Assembly (NCBI GenBank): GCA_031310005.1
Contig: CM062383.1
Coordinates: forward strand, 992,001 to 1,056,000
From: Dactylellina haptotyla
Lineage: Eukaryota; Ascomycota; Orbiliomycetes; Orbiliales; Orbiliaceae
Length of the DNA: 64,000 nt
Direction of reading: 5' to 3'
The translations under genes and the position numbers were made by a program. This document shows, one piece after another, positions 1-11,900 of the stretch. The notes beneath the pieces are model-generated. The model saw only the letters and a program-made list of their open reading frames with translations. It was not told where the DNA came from and searched no databases. Within the stretch, counting starts at the first letter, position 1, and each line of letters begins with the position of its first letter.

Positions 1-1
1 G

Positions 2-697
2 TTGCAGAATTATATGATCTCCACGGCGATGAGCCGGGGTTGGGAACACTACTTTTGGAGTCACCAGGACATCGCAGTGATGAGCAACGAGACAGCGGTA
101 CCGTTCAAGCCGTTCTACGGGAATATAATCGAGAGTCTGGCGAGACTAAAGAAAGCTAAAGGCAAGAAAGCGCGCTGGGTGGGAAGGTTTTATGCCTTTG
201 ACTGGCTGACCTTGATTAACGTCAATCAGTTGGTCAAGGTTGGAGCTTGGGATACGTTTATCCCGTATTACAATACCGACTGCGATTGGTATGAGAGAGC
301 AAGGTTGACCGGGCTGACGGTGGAGGACGATAAGGCTGGGTTGATCTTTGATCTCCACAAGGTTATCGATGAGCCGGAGAAGCGGTTTTTCGGGATGGAA
401 GCAGAGAACGACGCACCGAATTCGGAAAGATTCCAGGGTTTGCGAGATCTGCTATCGGAGATTCACGCGAACAAGTCGATCCCGAAAGCCGAAAGAAATA
501 GCTGGCAGAGCGAGTTCATGGGTGGCAAGGGCGACCCATGGACGTATGATCCGGAGGGATTCCAAAAGGCATGGTGGCTCACAGCGGAACGCGGGAGGGA
601 CATATTCAAGAAGAAATGGGACACTAGTGAATGCTCTCTGATAAGCGTAGGGAAGAAGCTGCAGGACGCTTGGGTGGAACCGAAACCAACCGAATGA
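2..697 (+). CDS. Glycosyltransferase-like protein, C-terminal part (5' end outside window)
   Basis: Open frame running in from the window edge, with 231 visible codons ending at TGA 695-697; the true start lies upstream. The visible part resembles the C-terminal half of fungal GT-A type (family-2-like) glycosyltransferases: an aromatic stretch FWSHQD, then DWLTLINV followed by GAWD and YYNTDCDWYERA. In such proteins an acidic D-x-D/TDCD element late in the domain contacts the metal or donor sugar. No membrane segment is visible in this part. It ends tail-to-tail with the next gene. The family call rests on motif resemblance only; the donor sugar and acceptor are unknown. Confidence 0.5.
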   Translation: MQNYMISTAMSRGWEHYFWSHQDIAVMSNETAVPFKPFYGNIIESLARLKKAKGKKARWVGRFYAFDWLTLINVNQLVKVGAWDTFIPYYNTDCDWYERARLTGLTVEDDKAGLIFDLHKVIDEPEKRFFGMEAENDAPNSERFQGLRDLLSEIHANKSIPKAERNSWQSEFMGGKGDPWTYDPEGFQKAWWLTAERGRDIFKKKWDTSECSLISVGKKLQDAWVEPKPTE

Positions 698-1069
698 GTA
701 CAAAAAGTTTACGAGTTTTCTTTTTGAGTAATATATATATATATATTTATAAATGTAATTTCTTAGATTTTTACTTGAGCTTGTTGGCGCTATTTTAGTA
801 TATATATCCTTCTGAGATGAAAGTCCGTTTATAGGAGTCTGGGCTATCTATGTTGTACCCTTTTGCCATACTGTGTTTCTTCTCCTACTCATAATGAATA
901 TACGATGGGCATCTTCCCGAAGTATTATGATGGTGTTCCAATTCATTCCTAGGCATTTAATCTAACAAGAATACTAAGAAAAACACAATATTCCACCTCG
1001 CTCTGAAGGCTCTTTCGTGGAAAGTAAATAGTAAGATGTGAAACGGGTAGTAGACGACGCAACCTGCTT
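698..1069. other. Convergent intergenic spacer
   Basis: Between two converging genes. Holds an AT dinucleotide run near 729-747 and AT-rich 3'-UTR-like sequence. No gene seen. Confidence 0.6.
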
Positions 1070-2357
1070 CTACCCCAGATGAAGTGTACAGAATATCTGA
1101 TTCGAAGGAGGCGCCTCAGGTTCATACGGGATAAAATGAATCGCCTCTCGCGTCTTAGTAACTCTATCCAGAATTCCCAGGCGCTCGGCTTCTCGCGCTG
1201 CTGCCTTCGTCCTCTCCGCTTGCTCCGCCAACTCCATCTTTTTAATCTTCTCCTTCAGATTCTTGTTCTCTTCCATCGTATTGTTAAATGCCTCTTCCTT
1301 TGCTTCTTCGGCCTCTCTCTCTTCCTGTTCGGCGGCCGCCTCCTGTATATCTTTGAGCTCTTTGAGCTGCTTCTGTAATTCTTTGATTTTATTGTCTTGG
1401 CCCTCGAAAAGCTGAGATAGTTGCTCAGGCATCACCTGGACTATTTTTTAGTGATCTATTTTTACGTCATTCTAGCGCTGTAGCTTGGAGTTCCCTTACT
1501 GGTTTCTGCTGCTGTGGTCTCTGCTGTGGTTGTTGTTGTGGTGGTGGCCCTGCTCTTCCGCCCTCCGGACTTGGATTTGGATTCTTGGGCCTGGCAACTT
1601 GATTTCCTGGGTCAGTCGGGGTAGGTGTTTGAGGAGCCTGTGTTTAAAAGTTACTAGGTATTAGTATGATGTATCTACAGCTATCTTAGAACTCAAAAGA
1701 TACAGAAATCGCTCCAAGCGGACTCCGTTACTAAAAAGCCTTTTGCGTCATCTACCTGCTGATTTCCCGGCCCGGAATCTTCGTGCACCGCGGTTGCGGA
1801 TGGTTTACGAGACACCCCGGGATTCATATATCTTGCTTCTCCAGGTCGCAGAGAGGGATCAGGCCTGGGTTGGGCGCCGGTATGAACTGTCCCGAACGAC
1901 CCATCAGAGAAGGTCATATATCTTTCCTGATAACTCATTACCGGCTTCGCTAACTATGACCTTCTCTCAATATCCCAGGAATAAAAGGCGGGTTGATAAA
2001 ACAAGAATAAGAAGCTCGAATTTACAAACCTTGCCTTTCTTCTTGCGCGGCGGCCGCGGCGCATACCTCAGTGGTGTTGGAACTTCATCATAGCTATCTT
2101 CTTCCTCACTCCACTGTATATAGCGGAAGTTAATGCTTGTGTTAGCCTCTCGTCACGCAATATATATATATGTGTGACAAAAAGCAACTACTGTCCCTGT
2201 AAATAGAAAAGAATAAAAATAGAGTATATATACTTACAGAATCAGAAATATGTGACGGCGGGGGCGTCGGGTCAACGCGTGGCCATGGGCGAGATGGGCT
2301 AACCCGCGGGGATTGGTAGCCCTGCCAATTCGGACCTGGCTGGCTTTGCTGGGACAT
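1070..2357 (-). CDS. Proline-rich, C-terminal coiled-coil protein of unknown function (5 exons)
   Basis: Model of 300 residues from exons 2357-2238, 2113-2030, 1926-1732, 1637-1500 and 1435-1070. All junctions are phase 0 with GT-AG ends, and one intron has a TACTAATAC-like branch point. The N-terminal two thirds are low-complexity: rich in Pro, Ser, Arg and Gln, an acidic SDSWSEEEDSYDE patch, then a basic RPPRKKKGK cluster and a PQQQ-rich linker. The last 120 residues form a heptad-rich, highly charged helix (QLSQLFEGQDNKIKELQ onward) expected to be a coiled coil. No catalytic motif, signal peptide or membrane segment is visible. Fungal proteins of this architecture are common and fast-evolving. 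I do not recognise a family. The donor of exon 3 (after GFL) is chosen because the alternative donor downstream gives an early stop. Confidence 0.6.
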
Positions 2358-3134
2358 TTTTGTTTATTCTGATTGTTATTGATAAATTGAAGGGGTGGCC
2401 GAAAGAGATACTCTAGGGAGGAGGAAAGAAAATAATATCCTATATATATACATTTCAATATCGAGGCGAACATAGTTCACATCACATTAATTATATCTCG
2501 ATAACCTTCTGGGCATTCATATAACAGGTGATATCGATCGCTTACTTAGTTCTATGGTACTGATCTGCTGGCAGGATGATTCAAGTTGATTGCTCCTCAA
2601 GGCCTTCCCTAGGATTCCTTCGGTTGATTTGATGAATCATCTCTCTCCGTATCTTTTATATGTATCGAATCCAGCGCTGAGCCTCAGGCTAAACGCAGAA
2701 TTCGGCAAAATACAACAAACTAACTAACAGCCAATACGCTCCCTATTAAGGAAAGAAAGTAAAATGTATTTTTTGTAAACCTAACTCATGATAATACAGA
2801 AATAACCATCCATCATCCAGTCGTATATTAAATCATAAAAGGGCTTCTTGTCGAGCGAAAGAAAAAGAGGTATTACTCAAGAAAAAAGCAATGATATAGT
2901 GGTATCAAACCGGCGCAAAAAAGAAAGAAAAAAGGAAAAGAGAGAGGCATAGAGAAAACGAGCATAAAGTAGAGAAGAGAAGGACGGGCAGATGCACCAG
3001 AAAAGACAAACAAGCGGACAGCGTACATTAGATTAACGAAACTCTTGCTTTTCAAAAGCTCCAACTTTTCCCCCCGTTAGTTACCTCATCACTCATCCGT
3101 CACTCCAACATTCAACCGGATAGCTACATCCACT
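2358..3134. other. Intergenic spacer
   Basis: Between the start of the coiled-coil gene and the 3' end of the phosphotransferase gene. AT-rich, with purine-rich runs near 2860-2950. No gene seen. Confidence 0.5.
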
Positions 3135-4623
3135 TCATTTATTCTTCTTCTCAACCCCATTACCGTTACCATTAGCAACCGGTACCTGCTGATCACTCCC
3201 AGCCCAGGTATTAAGCCTATCGAAGAATTTGGAAAACACCTCTGCCTATATTTCCACCATCATATGTATTAGCTTCACTCAACCTAAAGTATACCCAGGA
3301 GAAAAGAAAAAGGAAAGAAGATATAACACTCACCACCATAGTCTCATTCGGATCCTCCGTCTTCTTATGCTTGATCGTCAAGCACCAAATATCCAAATAA
3401 TCACAAATATTCAACACAACATCGAACACAAAGCTGCCGTACACTCCATATGCGCTGCCTAGACAGAAAAACACAAACGGAATCTCATACTCATCTCCCA
3501 AGGCGCTCGGCCAGCCGAAGCCGTAGTTCTCCATCAGGTGGGGGCCTAGGGCGTCCATGGTGCCCAAGAAGATCGGGAGGATAAGGATATTGAAGTATGG
3601 GAAACGGGATTTTGTGAGGTGAGCGGTAATGATCAGACCGACCTGGTAGGCGAAACAAGTGCCGACGAAGAACATGAAGGGGATGAGATGGTTATGTAGA
3701 ATGTCCGGCTGGACCCAGAGCCATGTGGGGATTAGGATCCACAGGGTGAAGAAGGGCGCAAGACCGAGGAGGGCAGGGCGAACGCGGAGTCCAGCTGCTC
3801 GGCGGGCTTTGACGACGTTCATTGAGCTATTTTATCCAAGTCATTAGTACCATATTCCCGTATCTAAAAGTGGTGCATAAAAAAGTAGTGTAGATTATAT
3901 TTACCTCTGATAGATGCTGTACCCGAGAATGATGCTACCATAGGTCAAATACCACGTGATAAAGCTCATCTCGTACACGCTATCCGGGATGAACTCGAAC
4001 TGCGGCACTCCAAAGGCGCGCATCATGCTGCCGTGCCAGTAATACCCGCCTGTGAACGTGGTAATCGCATACACCATGATGACCGCACAGATACCTTCTA
4101 CAGGTCCGGAGACCGGGCCGAGGTACAGAGTATGCGTGTGATATTCCTCCCAAGTTGTCAGATAAAACGAACACAGACTCGCAAATAATGTGAGCACGGT
4201 TTGCCATGAGTACCCCAGATTGACGGCGCCTGCGAAGATGACGACCTCAAGGGTGGTATTGCACGCATCGACGCCGTGGTCAAAGAGTTCTCCGAGCGGG
4301 CCGGACTGCTTGGTCCGGCGGGCTTGGCTGCCGTCGACGGCATCGAAGGACTGATAAAGGAAGAGACCGAGGGCCCAGGAGGCGTAGACCCATGGCGGGC
4401 AGTTCTGGTCCAGGGTTGGGTTGTACCAGAGGAGGGTTGCGAGGTTGACGATGATGAAGAAGAAGCCGGTGAGGGTGATGAGGTTGGGGGCCATGTTCAT
4501 GGGGAAGAGCTTGATGAACTGGCCCCAGAAGGGCTTGAGGACATATTTGGAGACGAGGGAGTGGTCGACTCCGGAGTACTTGTACTCCTTGAGATGGGGG
4601 AGTTTAGATTGGCGGATATACAT
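3135..4623 (-). CDS. CDP-alcohol phosphotransferase (ethanolamine-/cholinephosphotransferase, EPT1/CPT1 family)
   Basis: Transfers phosphoethanolamine or phosphocholine from the CDP-alcohol to diacylglycerol, the last step of the Kennedy pathway, in ER/Golgi membranes. Exons 4623-3905, 3826-3334 and 3245-3135 give 440 residues, usual for the family. The family signature is complete: D97-G98-x2-A101-R102-x8-G111-x3-D115-x3-D119, where the aspartates bind Mg and position CDP. Several hydrophobic segments follow (for example LITLTGFFFIIVNLATLLW and LLGLAPFFTLWILIP). Intron 1 has a GTACTAATGAC branch point. The last exon encodes a hydrophilic Asn/Gly/Lys tail. Choline or ethanolamine preference cannot be read from sequence, so no gene symbol is given. 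The donor of exon 2 could be one codon earlier. Confidence 0.93.
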
Positions 4624-6427
4624 TTTTTTGGTCTTTTCCTTCTATATACCTCGTTGTTGGTATATGTCGTGATAGAAGAAAAACGAGATGAACTCGTAGA
4701 CGAAAAACCTACTAATTAAAAAAAGTATACGGCGGGGTCGGACGAGAGGAGGAGGAGAGAAGAGATTTCGACCTGCAGCTGTGACGGCTCGATAAGGTAG
4801 CTTTCCAAGGTAGCTTCCCCCACTGTACGGAGACAGCTGTCTGTACAGCACTGCGGACCAGGTACCTGGTCGCCTCGACGGTTGACGGTGACAGCTACCG
4901 CAAGTAGCTACGAGCTATCTATTAGCTAGCCGGCAGGCTGGGAAACTAACCAACGTAGCTAACGAGAGCCAGGCGACCGGAGTTTTGGGAACCGGCGGAC
5001 GATCAAATGGTGGGGAAGCGATGTCGTGTGAGGAAGAAGAAGAGACAAAGAAGAGAAGTCGACACAAAGCTCTTCGCTTGTCTGATTTTTCCTCGCCGTC
5101 CCAACCTGTTGACGGTGGAAACGGAGTGACGTCAAATGCAGCCGATGGGCTCAACACCACACGAACGGCGCACGTGAAGACACCATTTCTTGCCCGTCAC
5201 GATGGCCGTCACAAGCAAAATATGCAACAAAACCCCGTTCTGGAATGCGTAGACGACCTGCTCCGGACGGGAATAGCACGCCGGGAAGGCTTAAACCTAC
5301 GCGAGAGATAGGGTCCTTTGTTTCGTCATTAAATTTATAATTTGATTCCGTTTTTTTGGCTAGCAAAACAGTCGAGGAAAAGGAAACAGGTATATGCTGT
5401 ATGTACAGACCAGCTAAAACAATCAAAAGGGACTTGTAAAATATCAAATATAAAACAATAAAAAAGACAGACCCGTACGGTTTAGGAGCAAAATCAAGGA
5501 GAGATAAAGAAGAAAGCTCCCACGTCTGATTTTTTTATGCTTCGATGATAGGTGCTTAGCATACAGTTAGTTAGTTATACTCGAAGAAAAGAGAACTCCA
5601 CAGGGCGACTCAACAGCCGGGAAAAGCCACCAGATCCATAACCCCAACAAAAACACAAAGCTGAATCCTGATATCAAACCAAAAACACTAAGATCCGGAG
5701 GAAAATGCACAGCACCAAACCAGGAGGAAACCTTTAGAGAGCAACAGGGAGACGCGCAAACCACGGTGTTCAGGAGAAGGGAAAGGGGGAGTAAAAGTAT
5801 ACACGAAAATTTGGGTAACGAGGGGCATTAAGTTGGTAACCGGGCGTGTGGCGATCGGCAAATAGCTATTGCTGGTCGCGGCAATGGGGAGCTGTACGTG
5901 GTTAGAGCGAAGGGCGTATTCGAGAGTACAAGGGGGTATATATATAAGTGTATACGCAAAGGGCAGCGAACGTGGACCCGGTGGGGGCAAACGAGATAAA
6001 AACCCGAAAGTTAAGGAGGTGGAAATATAGAATTTTGTATAAAAAAGGAAAAGCCGGAGGGGGGGCGGCCGTAGACAGGGTTGACAAATGAAATAATAGT
6101 TGAGGAAAGAAAACCCATACCGAGCTGGTAGACAAAGTCAATGAAAGAAAACCCATCCGTGAAACAAAAGAAAGAACGAAGACGTAAAATAAATACAAAA
6201 GAATGCTCCGAAACCCGACATATCGTCTCCTAATTAGAAAGTTAAATATAAAATTCGTCCTTCAGACGGAAGGGTGGGGGGAATAAGGCGACCAGTCAGT
6301 TAGTTTTTTAGAAAATGTACGACGACACGTAGAAAGAAAAAGAAAAGCAAAGCACATGCAAGAGAACAGTCAATGGGCGCGAAAGTAACAATGAAAAAGA
6401 GTCCGTTATGTCTCCGACGCAGTCTTC
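4624..6427. other. Gene-free upstream region with palindromes
   Basis: Lies upstream of the phosphotransferase gene and downstream of the FHA-protein gene. The proximal part (4790-4960) has a cluster of inverted repeats and repeated AGCTA/GTAGCT words. The rest is purine-rich on the plus strand. Only short, non-conserved open frames are present. Confidence 0.5.
4823..4871. repeat. Two adjacent palindromes in the phosphotransferase upstream region
   Basis: 4823-4848 is an imperfect palindrome with CTGTAC/GTACAG arms around a perfect 12-bp core AGACAGCTGTCT (4831-4842). 4856-4871 is a perfect 16-bp palindrome, GACCAGGTACCTGGTC. They lie about 200-250 bp upstream of the start codon, where dimeric transcription factors could bind. 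Confidence 0.5.
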
Positions 6428-8946
6428 CTACGACTTATCGCCCTTGGTCCAGTTGTTCAACACCGCCATGACGGCCACGCCGACGACCACTGCACCGATG
6501 AAGCTGGCTAACGGTGTCCCGTAGCTCCGCTGGAACTCTGTGGCTCGAGCCTTCGTCGCCAAGGCTGTTGCGCCCGCGGACCCGTTCGCGATCTTCTTCT
6601 CACCGGTCTTAGCGGGAGCATGAACGCCATTGGGCATCGGTTTGGACTCTCGGTCCTTGTACTTCCGCTCTTCGGCCTTAGCCTTCTCCAGGGCCTTCTC
6701 GGCGCGAACTCTGGCATCCTCCTCCTTCTGTTTGTCCTCCGTGAGTTGCGAGAGGGATTTCTGGGCCGACGATTTCTCCGTCTCGGACTTTTGAAGCGAC
6801 TGCTTGAGGTTTTCGATCTCGGCTTGAGCGACGGCGAAGTCGGCCATAAACTTGTCCAGCTTGAGTTGCATCTCGTTGTCAACTGTGGAATGATTAGCAC
6901 CTTCCTCGAAACCCCGTTGATATCCAGGAAGTGACGTACCGATAACCGGTTCCGGCGTTAGCGCCTTATCCATGCTATCACCAAAGTCTGGAACGTCAGG
7001 AATCAATCTCCTCAGCTCGTCCTTAACAATCTCGGCTTCTTCGGGGCTCTCAGAGCTCTGTCCGGCCTTCAATGCGAGAGTAGCCAGCTCTAGTTTTTCG
7101 ATTCGACCCTCGGCAAGCTCTCGCGCGGATCGCTCCTTGAGGAGAGAGTCCTCGAGTTCCTTAACTCGTAACGACTTGGCCTCAAGGTCCCGCTTTGTAT
7201 CTGCCAGCACGGCAACAAGCGAGAGGATCTGCGACGGTGGTTTGCTTGGGAATTTGATCTGTGTGAGGCTTTCGATCTGTTCAAGCGGCATAGGCAGCTC
7301 GGCGTCATCCACAGAGGACTCCCTAGCTTCGGAGTCTTCCTTCGAGGATTCCGCTGGCGCCTCGCCGTTGACAAGAGGTTTGGCCTCCTCTTCCTTTTGT
7401 TCAGCCTGCTTGGTCTGTTTTATCAGGACGACATCGAAGAATTCGTGGGCTCTCTTGAGCTCTGCTTGCTGCTGGCGAGCCTGTTGCATCTCGTACTGTC
7501 ATTCCAAAATTTGTTAGTTACGTCATTAGAAAGCGTCAAAATATTTTTTGGATGAATGTACGCACGTTAAGGCGCTTAGCGATAGCTTCGATGGTGATCG
7601 GCATTCCGGACATCATCTGGTTCCCTTGCCTCTGCAAGCCTACTAGGCCGTTCGGCAAAAACGCCATGGGTCCGCCTCTGGAAGTCTGGGAATTACTGCG
7701 CCCTCGGCCTGTGACACCCGAAACGGTCTGGACGTGGTTCAACGGTGGGGCCATCAGCCCCCCGCCAACCGACGGATCGATATCCCCAAAGTTCAAGTCG
7801 AAGTTGCCAGCATTCCCGCCACCTCCAGCCACCTGGTGGAATCCGGCGTGTTGGACCCTGGCGGCGACCTTGTGGTGGACGATGGTCTTGTTATCCTCAC
7901 CGACAATATCGATGCCCAATTCGAGAATATCCTCAGCACGGATTTCGTGAGGTTCGCTGTCCCTGTTTTCGGGTGAGAGTCTGGTGCCGTTGACAAATGT
8001 GCCGTTGGACGACTTGACATCGCGGATGAAGACCCTGCCGGTGCCCTTCTCGGCCCAGACTTCGGCGTGTTGGCGGGAGAGAACTTTGGAGTCGAAGAAT
8101 CCATTAGATTGGGTTGGGACTGTTTTGGCGTTTGTCTGGCGTCCGATGCGGAGGACCTCCGGGTAGAAGGGGAGCGGTATGACCTTGCGTTCAAATGTGC
8201 CGTTCAACGGGAGCAGCATCAGAAACGAGCCTATTTGGATGAGAAACAATGCAAGTTTAATTAGACGAGAAAAGTTCATGTCTCATAGTTTTCTTTTAAA
8301 GAAAATATTTTGGATTAAACTCACCAGTGCCGCTATTCGAGATGGCGGCGTTCAGTGCACTAGCGGCGTTGCCGCTGTTCTTCATGTTCTCACGGTTTCC
8401 AACACCATTCCGGGCAGCTTTCCTCTTGCCGGCACCTCCCCAGGACGGGCCGGCATTGACGGTATTAGCAGCGGAATTGATGGGCGTGTTTGGCTCGGAG
8501 TTGTTGGGGGAAGGGTTCGAGGAAGCCGGGGTGGATGTGGCGTTCGAGCCGGGCATGGTGCCGTTAGAAGAGGAAGAGGAGATGGAGGAAGAGTTGGAGG
8601 CGCTGGAGGAGGGCCGAGGAGGTAACTGCTGCTGCAGTTGATGATGCTGTTGGAGTTGCTGCTGCTGCTGCTGCTGGGAGAGGAGAGAGGCGGAGGGCTT
8701 GGAGGGGGTAGCGGTGGTGGAAGATGAGGTTGAGGAGGCCGTCGATGAGGCTGAGGAGATGGTGGAGGAGGCGGAGGAGGGGACGGCGTTCTGGGACTTG
8801 GAGCGAGGCGGCATGAGCAGGCGGGAGACCTCTTCGGGCGTCATTTGGGCGTGGGCGTGCATCGACGAGGCTCCGTTGACGTTGGTCCACGTCGACCGCG
8901 GGACCGGCTGGTGGAACGACGGCGGCGACGCAGCGACGGCGGTCAT
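6428..8946 (-). CDS. pro45: FHA-domain, tail-anchored STRIPAK component (SLMAP/PRO45/Far10-Vps64 family)
   Basis: Subunit of the striatin-interacting phosphatase and kinase complex, anchored at ER/nuclear-envelope membranes. In filamentous fungi it is needed for hyphal fusion and fruiting-body development (family knowledge: Sordaria PRO45, Neurospora HAM-4, yeast Far10/Vps64). Exons 8946-8325, 8230-7566 and 7495-6428. Residues 1-207 are low-complexity Ser/Gln/Asn. The FHA domain follows at about 215-320, with GRQTNAK, SRQHAEVW and SSNGTFVNG. The third exon is a long coiled coil starting YEMQQARQQQAELKRAHEFFD and ending in one C-terminal hydrophobic segment (SFIGAVVVGVAVMAVL) plus a short charged tail. 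A 57-bp GT-AG segment, 6939-6883, with a GCTAATC branch site keeps frame and is probably a third intron. The product is 765 residues if it is spliced and 784 if retained. Confidence 0.9.
8632..8682 (-). repeat. CAG-type trinucleotide repeat encoding poly-Gln
   Basis: Interrupted CTG/TTG run on the plus strand within exon 1 of the FHA-protein gene. It encodes glutamine-rich QQQQQQQLQQ-type sequence flanked by poly-Ser. Confidence 0.75.
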
Positions 8947-11900
8947 CTTGGTGGTATTCTCTACAATCCTCCGATGGGGCTCCCTCTGGCGGTCCTTGGT
9001 GGATATTCACTGCTCTCGTCGTCCGGGTCGGAAGTCGGCCGTGCTGCAGCTATCCCGTCGCTCTCGTCGGTGTCCGTATCCGTCTGCGGGCGAATCCTGG
9101 CGATGAGAGTGGTCGGTATCCCTTATTCGCTTCTCGTTGTCTCTCCCGAAAACACACACACACAAAAACTATCACCACTTTCTGCTGCTTTTTGGCCCCC
9201 AAAAACAGAAAGACGGCAAAATAAATAGCAATAAAAAGGAAAAAATCAGTCGTAATCGGTATCGAAAGTCAACCCAGTCGTAACAGCTCGTGGATATATC
9301 GCCGGCGGAGGAGGCAGTCGGGGGGATCGATACACGATAGCAAATAAAACACCCGACCAGGTAGCGGCTCCAAAACGTCTTAGTTGTTCTTTCGCCTGCT
9401 CGAGCCCGGAACTCCCAAAGAATAGCTTGTCTAACCAGTCGGTCTAAATTTTGTTTTCGTTACTCGCTGCAAACACAAAGAAGAATAAAGGCGGTCTAGT
9501 GGTAGCCGGCTCGGTCATGCGAGGCCTCTCCTGTCGGGTATATTTTAATTAATTTTATCGTTAGGATCTTGTCGCTTTTGTTTTCGTCGAGGAAAGAACA
9601 GAAGAAGAGGTTTGGTTGAAATGAAGCCAGAAAAGCCGGTTGAGTTTCGTTTGATTCGCACAACGCAGCTGCTGCTCTCGTTCGAAAAGGAGGACTTCCA
9701 GCACCCACACCTTTTTTTCTTTCTTTCGTCCAGCCGGCTTTTTCTCGTCCTCGTTCTTTTTTTTGGTTTGTATATTTTTTGTGCCCTCCCGGCGCCAAAA
9801 ATAAATGAATAGCAGCAGGCTAATAAGAAGAAGGGGAGGAAGGGAAGAAAGAAGGCTTGCCCGGTTATCCCCACAAATATGCACGATGGGGGGAAGCAGA
9901 ACAGACTGGAAGAATCAGAGGGGAGAAGAGGATGGAAAAGAGAAGACGGTGAAGAAAATACGGGTATCCGTATTATTATTCTTATTTGATTATTACGGAG
10001 GGGAGCACACACACCTCGAGACAAGCCTTTTCGCTTTCTCGCTAGTTTGGTGTTTTTAAACAGAGATAATATTATTAAAATACCTTCCCTTACGTCGTTA
10101 GTAGCACGTCGCCCGTGCTCGCTGTGCTGAAGAAGAAACCTCCCACTGCCGTTTGCTTCAGGTCAATGTGGTGAGATTCCCAAACGGCGGTTCCGTTGAA
10201 GGAAGAAGAAAAACCCCGGCCTTCGCAAGATTGAACGAATCTTGTTCTTGGCTGTCTTCGTCGATGAAATATGTCAACAAACGTCAAAGGCGCCGGGTCT
10301 TGCTTTTTGCCCCTCGCATATCCACCCAGGAACCAAGTTAATAAATCCGAACGCAAGAAAGAAAAAAACAAGAGCTAGCATTCACGGAGGAAAAAGAGGG
10401 CAGAAAATATGCTTGGTGATGTAGACCTGCCGCTGTTCCACCACTGTCACTATCAGTGGCAGAAAAAATGGATTAAAATGGGACCCAGCTGTATCCCAAA
10501 AATAGGAGAAACTGGTCTGCCCACCCAATGAAAAACACGGCCACCCCACACTTTCCCGCACAGCTTCGTACCGCACCATACATGCACTTACATACATACA
10601 ACATACTTCCACACAAGGTACTAAGTATCGACAGCTCCCACAATCTGGAACAGAGTCCTACTGGCTGTGAAAATTTTTTCCTTCCATTATTCTATGCATG
10701 TCGACGACGGCTATTCCCACAGTCTGGGTCTGTGGATCAGATACGATACACGCCTGATTGGAAGACCACCTGCCAGGTGCTACTGTGCAGTTTTGGTCCC
10801 GCCACCTGTGGAGAAACAAAAAAAAATTAAAATAAAATAATTTTAAGCTCAACAGGAACCTCCGTATGATGACTTCAGCTTATTCGCTGTATGCACGCCG
10901 CTGGTTCTCAAACTGCAATAGCACCTGGGATCGTAGACTCGCATGCATTCTTCCCTTCTTCCCACACCCCTTCCTCTTGCTTCTCCGCTTCTTAGCTAAT
11001 TTAGTCGCATGAGCGCCCGCATCACACTAATTCTACCCTAATTATCCTCCCACATTCGATCTACTCGAATCTCTCCACCTCGTGAAAATCGGTAGACGGT
11101 ACCTTGGTACTCTGAACATTCACCTCGGGCTGGCTAGCCGGGATAAATTGTATCTACCTTCTCCCTTCAGAAGCGGGTGAACATAACCGCTTAGGAATTC
11201 GTGATTAGATACATGTACCCTGGGAACCCCGTCACCCGGCCGAGCCTGGTATGTATCCCACCGGCACCAGGCATCGATCGCGATCGAGCTTGCGAGGGGT
11301 GGTGGAAGGGCAGGTCAAGAGTAAGCTGAAAGAAATATCTTAGCTAGAGTCAATTAATTCTTATTTTTCCCGTCTAAACTGCTTTTGTGTTTTTTCTTTT
11401 CTTCCCCCTCTTACATGGGGAATGGACAAATATGCATGCAATAAATATCAGATCATACGGAGGATTGCGGCATGCATGGGGAAAAAAGGGTATCTTGGGT
11501 GCTTTTAGTTTCCAGTCGAAGCAAACCCGCAAGAATACTCTTCCGGTTGGATGAATGTTTTTCTTTCGGGATTATCTTTATTTTCATTTTTGGGTTCACG
11601 GATTATGATAGGACGGAGTATACCCGTCTACGCGAATATATCCTCTCTCTTTTTGCATGTTCTAGAAACACCACACGGACGGTATTATTGGGCAGCAACG
11701 CCATATTCCTCTATCTGAAACCTACCGCACTTTTCTCACCCTTCCCACCCTTTTATTCCTTTTCGATTTCGATTTTCTGGGGAAGCGGAAAGGGAAACGC
11801 ACGTAAAGAAAAACCTTAAGCCTCAGCAAGCGAATAAAATGGAGGGGGGCAGCTGGGAGCGAAATGACCAGGGATCAGAAGGAGATAGATAGCGGGGGTC

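Noticed and set aside
729-747. AT dinucleotide runs (also near 2159-2172, 38161-38185, 50208-50222 and 52199-52211) as transposon ends
   Set aside because: Simple microsatellites without flanking repeats or target-site duplications.
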